Shown piece by piece: positions 1 to 4,721 of a stretch of DNA of 7,516 nucleotides. How positions within the stretch are numbered: position 1 is the first letter of the stretch; every line of letters starts with the position of its first letter. A program made the position numbers and the translations under genes. Under the pieces are notes generated by a model. The model did no database searches and was not told the origin of the DNA. It saw only the letters and a list, made by a program, of their open reading frames with translations. The stretch is taken from NCBI GenBank assembly GCA_002694645.1, contig NZMV01000048.1:6415-13930 (forward strand). Reading direction: 5' to 3'. This stretch comes from Crocinitomicaceae bacterium. Lineage in GTDB: Bacteria; Bacteroidota; Bacteroidia; Flavobacteriales_D; Parvicellaceae.

Positions 1-91
1 TTTCGAGTAGTAAAAATAATTGAATAGTTAGAACAAATACGTACTATAATCTTAAAAAAGACTAAAGAATATGATAAGTTAGGATACCACT
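1..91. other. Intergenic sequence downstream of the DUF2795 gene
   Basis: No gene, RNA or convincing terminator is visible. The minus strand after the TAG stop has a CTTTTTTAAG T-run at 51-60, but no stable stem directly precedes it. The neighbouring gene to the left lies outside the window. Confidence 0.5.
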
Positions 92-313
92 CTAATATTC
101 ATCTTCGTTAAAGAAGAAATCCTCCTTAGTTGGGTAGTCAGGCCAAATTTCTTCGATTCTATCATAAATTTCACCTTCGTCTTCAAGAGCTTGAAGATTC
201 TCAACTACTTCTAGAGGAGCACCTGTTCTCATGGCAAAATCAATAAGTTCATCTTTTGATGCTGGCCAAGGAGCGTCTTCTAAATATGATGCAAGTTCTA
301 ATGTCCAATACAT
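92..313 (-). CDS. DUF2795 domain-containing small acidic protein
   Basis: This is a complete 73-residue protein whose molecular function is unknown. The body (about residues 12-60) fits the DUF2795 pattern: a 'PWPASKDELIDFA' helix start, 'TGAPLEVVENL', then a conserved Tyr/Ile stretch ending 'IWPDY'. The protein is strikingly acidic: I count 21 Asp/Glu against 4 Lys/Arg, and the C-terminus is Phe- and acid-rich. It has no signal peptide or membrane segment, so it should be cytoplasmic. Closely similar proteins of about this length are widespread and strongly conserved in Bacteroidota, which suggests a core role; this is recall of the family, not a search. The ATG at 311-313 is the natural start, as a good promoter lies just upstream and only about 20 bases of leader would precede it. 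It lies 81 bases beyond the end of the cobalamin adenosyltransferase gene on the same strand but is probably transcribed separately. Confidence 0.9.
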   Translation of the reverse strand: MYWTLELASYLEDAPWPASKDELIDFAMRTGAPLEVVENLQALEDEGEIYDRIEEIWPDYPTKEDFFFNEDEY

Positions 314-318
314 ATGAT

Positions 319-335
319 AATCTAATTTTTAGATT
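319..335 (-). promoter_or_regulatory. Perfect inverted repeat in the DUF2795 leader
   Basis: AATCTAA, a three-base AAA spacer, and TTAGATT form a perfect 7-bp stem on the minus strand. It lies between the predicted transcription start (about 333) and the ATG at 313. It could fold at the extreme 5' end of the mRNA, or be a short operator for a dimeric regulator next to the start site. The stem is AT-rich and could be chance. Confidence 0.35.
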
Positions 336-338
336 TCG

Positions 339-368
339 CAAATGTAAATTTTTTATTGATTTAACAAA
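339..368 (-). promoter_or_regulatory. Bacteroidota-type promoter for the DUF2795 gene
   Basis: On the minus strand a -33 element TTTG (365-368) is followed after 18 bases by TACATTTG (339-346), an exact match to the Bacteroidota -7 consensus TAnnTTTG. Spacing is within the range reported for the Bacteroidota housekeeping sigma factor. Transcription would begin near 333, leaving a leader of about 20 bases before the ATG. This is the best promoter match in the window. Confidence 0.65.
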
Positions 369-376
369 CTAAAATG

Positions 377-396
377 AAAAAAATTAATCGTTAATT
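377..396 (-). terminator. Weak candidate terminator after the cobalamin adenosyltransferase gene
   Basis: On the minus strand AATTAA, loop CGA and TTAATT form a 6-bp stem followed directly by five Ts and then more T-rich sequence. It overlaps the TAA stop of the adenosyltransferase gene at 395-397. Position and T-run fit an intrinsic terminator, but the stem is entirely A-T and would be unstable, so the call is tentative. Confidence 0.25.
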
Positions 397-946
397 AATT
401 CTTTTTTGGATTCCAAGGCGTCTCATCCAGCCCATGATCTTTTAGGACTTTACGTGCTAAAACAAAAAGAAAATCAGACAATCGATTTAAAAAAACAACA
501 ATCTCTGAACTCATATTGTTTTGTTCAATTGATTCAATTACCAAGCGTTCTGCTCTTCTACATACACATCTAGCTATATGACAATAGGATGAAAGTTTAT
601 GACCTCCAGGGAGAATAAAGTTTCTCATTTCAGGTAATTCAACATCCATTAGATCAATTGATTTTTCTAAATTAGATGTTGGTGTGCTAGAAATAACGGG
701 GAGTTTATCTATCATTTTTTCATCTCCATCCGCTGCTAGATGAGAACCAATAGTAAAAAGAGTTTCTTGAATTTCATTAAAGTCAATATTTCTAACTTCG
801 TTCAATTCGTCCTTTAGCAAACCAATCCAAGAGTTTAATTCATCTATAGTTCCATAAGCCTGTATGCTTAAATTGTATTTCTTTACTCTCTTACCACTAA
901 ACAAAGAGGTCGTTCCTTTATCACCAGATTTAGTATAAATTTTCAT
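395..946 (-). CDS. PduO-type cob(I)alamin adenosyltransferase
   Basis: This 183-residue protein transfers the 5'-deoxyadenosyl group of ATP to cob(I)alamin, giving adenosylcobalamin in the cytoplasm. It belongs to the PduO/MMAB family rather than the unrelated CobA/BtuR type. Signatures seen are the N-terminal ATP-binding 'TKSGDKGTTSL' (residues 5-15), 'DELNSWIG' (35-42), 'ILPGG' (111-115), the hallmark 'ARCVCRRAERLV' (125-136, with the Arg/Arg/Glu/Arg cluster mutated in human MMAB deficiency), and 'NRLSDFLFVLAR' (154-165). Length is normal and nothing essential is missing. The ATG overlaps the TGA of dusB as ATGA (943-946), so the two genes are probably one transcript with coupled translation. 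The presence of the gene implies that the organism uses an adenosylcobalamin enzyme such as methylmalonyl-CoA mutase, encoded elsewhere. Annotations of this family vary (cobO, pduO, mmaB), so no symbol is assigned. Confidence 0.95.
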   Translation of the reverse strand: MKIYTKSGDKGTTSLFSGKRVKKYNLSIQAYGTIDELNSWIGLLKDELNEVRNIDFNEIQETLFTIGSHLAADGDEKMIDKLPVISSTPTSNLEKSIDLMDVELPEMRNFILPGGHKLSSYCHIARCVCRRAERLVIESIEQNNMSSEIVVFLNRLSDFLFVLARKVLKDHGLDETPWNPKKN

Positions 947-1932
947 AATAATGCCATTTCATATTTATTTTCAATTTCTGCAACAACTGAAAATAATTCG
1001 TCCTTGTCGTTTATGGTCACGAGTTTATTTCTAACAGGCTTAAAATTGGGTATTCCCTTAAAATAATTAGCATAGTGCCTCCTCATTTCAACTATACCTA
1101 CTCTTTCCCCTTTCCATCTTATGCTAAAATCCAAATGTTCTTGCACCACTTTAACTCTTTCAGCAAGGGTTGGCTTCGGAGGTTCAATACCATATTTCAT
1201 GTAATGTTTCACTTGATTGAAAAACCATGGATTTCCTATACTCGCCCTACCTATCATTATCCCATCTACACCGAATTCATTTCGATATTTGACAGCTTTT
1301 TGAGGCGAATCAATATCGCCATTTCCAAAAACGGGAATATGCATTCTAGGGTTATTTTTCACTTCTCGTATAAGTGTCCAATCTGCTTCACCTTTATACA
1401 TCTGAGACCTTGTTCTCCCATGGATAGATATCGCCTGAATACCTACATCTTGAAGGCGCTCTGCTGCTTCGACTATATATTTTGAATTCTCATCCCATCC
1501 AAGGCGAGTTTTAACAGTAACCGGAAGTGTTGTGGAATTTACAATGGCCTTAGTCAATGAAACCATCTTAGGAATATCTTGTAAAATTCCCGCACCAGCC
1601 CCTTTACAAGCTACCTTTTTTACAGGGCAACCGTAATTAATATCAATGATATCTGGATTAACCCTTTCGCATACCTCTGTTGCTCTCATCATAGAATCAA
1701 ATTCAGAACCAAAAATTTGAATACCAACAGGACGCTCGTACTCAAAGATATCCAGTTTCTGTACACTCTTAGCTGCGTCTCGAATGAGACCTTCGGAAGA
1801 GATGAATTCTGTATACATCACATCGGCACCATATTTTTTACACAATGCTCTAAAAGGAGGATCACTTACATCCTCCATAGGAGCCAGAAGGAGAGGGAAG
1901 TCTCCTAGGTTTATATCACCAATTTTAACCAT
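943..1932 (-). CDS. dusB: tRNA-dihydrouridine synthase DusB
   Basis: This 329-residue flavoenzyme reduces specific uridines in the tRNA D-loop to dihydrouridine, using FMN and NADPH. It shows the whole Dus TIM-barrel series: 'LAPMEDVSDPPFR' (residues 16-28, FMN phosphate side), 'DINYGCPVKKV' with catalytic Cys102, 'VTVKTRLGW' with FMN-contacting Lys141, 'ISIHGRTRSQMYKG' with His171, 'VFGNGDI' (201-207) and 'GIMIGRASIGNPWFF' (224-238). The C-terminal helical tRNA-binding domain follows, with 'RRHYANYFKGIPNFKP' (284-299). The DusB class is inferred from overall pattern and length; a Bacteroidota Dus may modify different uridines from the E. coli enzyme. The ATG at 1930-1932 is supported by a TAnnTTTG box only 13 bases upstream. 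It is the first gene of a two-gene unit with the adenosyltransferase (ATGA overlap). I know of no biochemical link between the two. Confidence 0.96.
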   Translation of the reverse strand: MVKIGDINLGDFPLLLAPMEDVSDPPFRALCKKYGADVMYTEFISSEGLIRDAAKSVQKLDIFEYERPVGIQIFGSEFDSMMRATEVCERVNPDIIDINYGCPVKKVACKGAGAGILQDIPKMVSLTKAIVNSTTLPVTVKTRLGWDENSKYIVEAAERLQDVGIQAISIHGRTRSQMYKGEADWTLIREVKNNPRMHIPVFGNGDIDSPQKAVKYRNEFGVDGIMIGRASIGNPWFFNQVKHYMKYGIEPPKPTLAERVKVVQEHLDFSIRWKGERVGIVEMRRHYANYFKGIPNFKPVRNKLVTINDKDELFSVVAEIENKYEMALL

Positions 1933-1944
1933 GATTTACAATTG

Positions 1945-1952
1945 CAAAGGTA
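1945..1952 (-). promoter_or_regulatory. -7 promoter element for dusB
   Basis: TACCTTTG on the minus strand is an exact TAnnTTTG match, ending 12 bases before the dusB ATG. The start of transcription would fall near 1939-1940, giving a leader of about 8 bases. No clear TTTG is present at the expected -33 distance, so only the -7 half is supported. Confidence 0.45.
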
Positions 1953-1971
1953 GGTATATCCATCTAATTCC

Positions 1972-1979
1972 TATATTTC
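1972..1979 (+). promoter_or_regulatory. Near-consensus -7 element for the CPBP protease gene
   Basis: TATATTTC on the plus strand matches TAnnTTTG at seven of eight positions and ends 4 bases before the ATG at 1984. If used, transcription would start at or beside the ATG, which implies a leaderless mRNA. No convincing -33 box is seen at standard spacing. Confidence 0.35.
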
Positions 1980-1983
1980 GTTC

Positions 1984-2919
1984 ATGAAAAATAGTTTGGA
2001 CATCACACCAGGATCTTATTTCAAGTATTTGCTTTTTGTGATTTTAATCACACTGCTTTCCATGACCCTATTTCAACTTGTCCCCGTGTTAGTGATAAAC
2101 TTACTTAAAGACAATGGTGGGTACATCATTTCTAATATTACAGCTTATCACAGTGATCCTTATCTTATGGATGAACACATAAACACGATTCCTAACGTTT
2201 TCAACAGCACCGTAAACACGTTAAAGGTTTTAACCTTATGCTCCCAAATTGGTACTTTCTTAGTTCCAAGTCTTTTCATCTTTTGGCGATTTAAAAACAT
2301 AACGTTACATGTAAATAAAATGGAGCGAAAAGAGATTTTTTATCTGATTATTCCTTTTTTAATTTTACTGGGTATTTCTCAACTATTGGTGCAGTTTAGC
2401 TTATATGTTGGGTATGATTTTTTACCTGACGCCATCATTACTTACTTAGAAAAAGAACAACTTTTTAACACTAAAATCCAAGATTATTTTGTGACAAAAA
2501 GTGTAATTAATTTACTAATGAATGTAGGCTTAATGGCCATACTTCCCGCAGTTGCTGAAGAGCTTTTTTTTAGAGGGATATTACAACCATTATTTATTAG
2601 ATTAACCAAAAAGAAATGGTGGGGAATAATCATAACATCCATTATTTTTAGTTCTCTTCATTTTCAGATTGATCATCTACTCGCCATTTTATTTGCAAGT
2701 GTAATATTGGGACTTGTTTACGAAAAGAAAATGAATATCTATCTAAATATGTTACTCCATTTTGCATTCAACACATTTTCACTCTTAAGCCTTTTTTTAA
2801 TAAAAAATAACGTAATAGAAGAAAACAGTCTGGAATTAATGCTAAACTATGGATTAATTCCAGTTGGGTTAATTTGTTTGATGCTGAGCATCAAAAAAAA
2901 CAATTTTAATCTGATCTGA
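1984..2919 (+). CDS. CPBP family intramembrane glutamic endopeptidase (CAAX protease/Rce1-like)
   Basis: This 311-residue integral membrane protein belongs to the CPBP (Rce1/Abi) superfamily. Its conserved core is intact: the catalytic diglutamate 'AEELFFRG' (Glu192-Glu193, Arg197), 'FSSLHFQ' with His226, and 'HFAFN' with His259 and Asn263. About eight hydrophobic segments can be drawn, near residues 12-37, 80-101, 117-141, 172-190, 212-226, 229-246, 252-275 and 287-303. A more polar stretch (about 41-78) after the first segment and another around 145-170 lie between helices. Such enzymes cleave near or within membranes, but the substrates of most bacterial members are unknown and this sequence does not reveal one. 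It is the only plus-strand gene here, divergent from dusB over 51 bases and convergent with the second exbD gene over 10 bases, so it is probably a single-gene transcript. The ATG at 1984 is the first usable start; the leader may be extremely short. Confidence 0.9.
   Translation: MKNSLDITPGSYFKYLLFVILITLLSMTLFQLVPVLVINLLKDNGGYIISNITAYHSDPYLMDEHINTIPNVFNSTVNTLKVLTLCSQIGTFLVPSLFIFWRFKNITLHVNKMERKEIFYLIIPFLILLGISQLLVQFSLYVGYDFLPDAIITYLEKEQLFNTKIQDYFVTKSVINLLMNVGLMAILPAVAEELFFRGILQPLFIRLTKKKWWGIIITSIIFSSLHFQIDHLLAILFASVILGLVYEKKMNIYLNMLLHFAFNTFSLLSLFLIKNNVIEENSLELMLNYGLIPVGLICLMLSIKKNNFNLI
2830..2863. repeat. 11-bp perfect inverted repeat inside the 3' end of the CPBP gene
   Basis: CTGGAATTAAT (2830-2840) and ATTAATTCCAG (2853-2863) are exact reverse complements around a 12-base loop. 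The repeat lies in the coding region for about residues 283-294 of the protease. It could fold in transcripts of either strand. Read on the minus strand it is followed by ACTGTTTTCTTC, moderately T-rich, so it might help end transcripts running through from the exbD operon. It is not a textbook terminator. Confidence 0.5.
2877..2895. repeat. 8-bp stem with 3-base loop near the convergent gene ends
   Basis: TTTGATGC, TGA, GCATCAAA form a perfect compact hairpin 22 bases before the protease stop codon, continuing into a run of eight As (2893-2900). The A-run follows the stem on the plus strand and the complementary T-run precedes it on the minus strand. Polarity is therefore wrong for an intrinsic terminator in both directions, though a stable small hairpin could still form. 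Confidence 0.45.
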
Positions 2920-2929
2920 TGGAGGGTGA

Positions 2930-3391
2930 TTACTTTTCTTTATTGACAGAGTAGACTACCTTAAATGCCTCTGCTTCTTTAAGCTCGTCTTGAACTTTTT
3001 TCACGATACGCATTTCCGTTTTTTTATCTACTTTAAAAACGTTAAAAAATCTAGAATCCCAAACTTGAGAATATTCTGGGTTTTTTCGAAGTTTGACTAA
3101 ATAATCTCTTATTTCTTCGTAATCATTGATAAGATCATCATCTAGCTGAACCCTAAAGTCATCCACTCTTCCTGGGACTCTGCCAATCCAGAAGTAAGCA
3201 GCTTTAATATTTTTTTCAAGATCAATGGTCTCCTTGATGGCCACCTTATCAATTTCTAGCTTGTTTGTTTCTTTTTCCTTAAAAACAGTTGTTACCATGA
3301 AAAAAAACAAAAGCATAAATACAATATCTGGTAAAGCAGCAGTAGATATTCCTGGTTCTTTCTTTTTTTTACCCTTAGAAAACTTTGACAT
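2930..3391 (-). CDS. ExbD/TolR family protein, STAALPDIVF type (second copy)
   Basis: This 153-residue protein is a subunit of a proton-driven ExbB-ExbD/TolQ-TolR motor. A basic cytoplasmic N-terminus (residues 1-12) leads into one membrane helix (about 20-36) containing Asp22 in 'AALPDIVFMLLFFFMVTT'. That is the position of the proton-relaying Asp found in all ExbD/TolR proteins. The rest (about 38-153) is a periplasmic domain of normal family size, ending in a Lys/Glu-rich segment. It follows the first exbD gene by 14 bases and is the last gene of the cluster. It is clearly different from the other ExbD here in the membrane signature and in the periplasmic domain, so the pair is not a recent duplication. 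The two could assemble as a heterodimer within one ExbB pentamer, which is inference. The cargo is not shown. Confidence 0.9.
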   Translation of the reverse strand: MSKFSKGKKKKEPGISTAALPDIVFMLLFFFMVTTVFKEKETNKLEIDKVAIKETIDLEKNIKAAYFWIGRVPGRVDDFRVQLDDDLINDYEEIRDYLVKLRKNPEYSQVWDSRFFNVFKVDKKTEMRIVKKVQDELKEAEAFKVVYSVNKEK

Positions 3392-3405
3392 TCTTTAAAA
3401 TTAAA

Positions 3406-4104
3406 TTATTGTACTGATCTGTTTTTCTCTTTCATTATCTTTTTAGGATAAACCTGTCTAATGGCTGAAATTTTTTGCTTATCAGACTCTACCTTATCAT
3501 TCAACTTACTAAAAGGGACATTAAATTTATCTACACAAAGACTATCTCTTAGATGGTTTAATCCTAACATAATTTGATCTAATACCTTCATGTAAGTTTC
3601 GTATTTCGTTGAGTTATCCATCTGAATGGAAACCGTTGCATTATTAGGTAGTGTTTTAAACCCAGATCCACCAAAAGCATTAACGGCATCCAATCTCCTT
3701 GTCCATGCATCTAATTCAATTTTGAATAGGGCTGCATCTGGATATACAGCTAAAGCTGCTTCTAAAGACTCAATGGTGTCCTCACAGGTTGCCTTATCTA
3801 CTTCAATATAACTTGGTAAATTTCGAGCTCCGTCTTCATGCTGATAAAATTTAATTACAGCATGTTGTATATCTTCTAACTCAGCAAACTCTCCTTCAAT
3901 TCCAATTTTATCATTTTTATTAGCCATAATTTGAAGAACGTTTTTTTCATTTAAAAGGAATTCTACGTCCGATTTTTGAGGTAGTCTTTCTTCCTGAACC
4001 TGTGGTAGATTCATGGTAGTCGTAATAAGAAAAAAGATCAATAACAGAAAGGCAATATCTGCCATAGATCCTGCATTTATTTCCTCAACTTCTCTTTTTG
4101 CCAT
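3406..4104 (-). CDS. ExbD/TolR family protein with enlarged periplasmic domain, GSMADIAF type (first copy)
   Basis: This 232-residue protein has the ExbD/TolR layout: a short cytoplasmic N-terminus 'MAKREVEEINAGSMAD', a single membrane helix (about residues 14-31) and a conserved proton-relay Asp16. The 'EINAGSMADIAFLLLIFFLITTT' signature is common in Bacteroidota. The periplasmic part is about 200 residues, clearly longer than in E. coli ExbD (141 residues in total) or TolR (142). Extra sequence appears from about residue 90 to 165, including 'CEDTIESLEAALAVYPDAA' and a Gly/Ser-rich loop 'NAFGGSGFKTLPNNATVSI', before a C-terminal part around 'YMKVLDQIMLGLNHLRDSL' and a basic tail. Its ATG overlaps the stop of the upstream four-helix protein gene as TAATG (4102-4106), implying coupled translation. 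The enlarged domain may contact peptidoglycan or a partner, but I recognise no named domain in the added part. Confidence 0.88.
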   Translation of the reverse strand: MAKREVEEINAGSMADIAFLLLIFFLITTTMNLPQVQEERLPQKSDVEFLLNEKNVLQIMANKNDKIGIEGEFAELEDIQHAVIKFYQHEDGARNLPSYIEVDKATCEDTIESLEAALAVYPDAALFKIELDAWTRRLDAVNAFGGSGFKTLPNNATVSIQMDNSTKYETYMKVLDQIMLGLNHLRDSLCVDKFNVPFSKLNDKVESDKQKISAIRQVYPKKIMKEKNRSVQ

Positions 4105-4697
4105 TACTTTCTAAGTTTAATTACAGATCCACCAATCCAACTGATTAAGGCAATGAGAATGAGAAGAACTGTTGAATTAATGGCTGTATTGGCAAGGGTC
4201 CAATCTGTTCCTCTATCATCAACAGATATAAAGTAAACTATGAGCATAAATAATACAAAAATTCCTACTCCAGTCAGGATTTTCTTTGCTTTAGCCCAAT
4301 TGATGTAAGCCAAATAACCAAATCCTAAAATCAATAGTAAAAAAGTAGCCGTTACCGTAACGATGGAAAAAAACGTTAAGGTAAATACATGACTATCGAG
4401 GGTTTGTTCTAAAGAAGTTTGATAATTTCTTAGTATTTCACCTTCAGACTTGCTGTAAGTTGAGTCATTATCTAAGTCTTTGTATGTATAATTACCAAAC
4501 TTATCTTTAATAAATCTTCCCTTTTCGTCTTTTTCAAATTCAAATTGATCATTGTTAAATGCAGCAACTTTAATTTGCTCTGGATTCATTTCTTTAGGGT
4601 TGTCATCAGACATCACAATCAATGTAAATAAAACACCAAGGAATATCACTAAATATGTGATAACTCTAGTAATCAGATTTTGTTTATCGTTTTCCAT
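4104..4697 (-). CDS. Uncharacterised four-helix membrane protein of the exb cluster
   Basis: I do not recognise this 197-residue protein as a named family. Four hydrophobic segments are clear: about residues 11-29, 107-131, 140-157 and 174-193. Between the first and second lies a polar, charged region (about 30-105) with a Lys/Asp/Glu-rich 'FEFEKDEKGRFIKDKFGNY' stretch, resembling a short beta-hairpin repeat. A smaller polar loop with 'SVDDRGTDWT' separates helices three and four. The basic C-terminus 'KLRK' and the N-terminus probably lie in the cytoplasm, which would place both polar loops outside. There is no signal peptide other than the first helix and no Asp-in-helix motif like that of ExbD. 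It starts 24 bases after exbB and overlaps the next exbD by one base (TAATG). Tight packing between ExbB and ExbD genes suggests a structural or regulatory subunit of the same motor; this is inference from context. Confidence 0.8.
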   Translation of the reverse strand: MENDKQNLITRVITYLVIFLGVLFTLIVMSDDNPKEMNPEQIKVAAFNNDQFEFEKDEKGRFIKDKFGNYTYKDLDNDSTYSKSEGEILRNYQTSLEQTLDSHVFTLTFFSIVTVTATFLLLILGFGYLAYINWAKAKKILTGVGIFVLFMLIVYFISVDDRGTDWTLANTAINSTVLLILIALISWIGGSVIKLRK

Positions 4698-4721
4698 TTT
4701 GTTTGGATTAATGATTTACGA

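Noticed and set aside
1075..1485. Open frame of 136 codons on the plus strand opposite dusB
   Set aside because: It lies wholly antisense to a gene with all dihydrouridine synthase motifs, and its product is a Phe/His/Ser-rich string with no domain pattern.
1717..1987. Two short plus-strand open frames at the start of dusB
   Set aside because: Both overlap the conserved FMN-binding part of dusB antisense and show no protein-like pattern; one also overlaps the CPBP start.
2877..2900. Hairpin plus A-run as an intrinsic terminator of the exb operon or the CPBP gene
   Set aside because: On the minus strand the T-run comes before the stem, and on the plus strand As rather than Ts follow it, so the polarity is wrong for both.
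1984..2919. CPBP gene as a phage-defence (abortive infection) gene
   Set aside because: The family was once labelled 'Abi', but no other defence gene or mobile element lies nearby and the setting is housekeeping.
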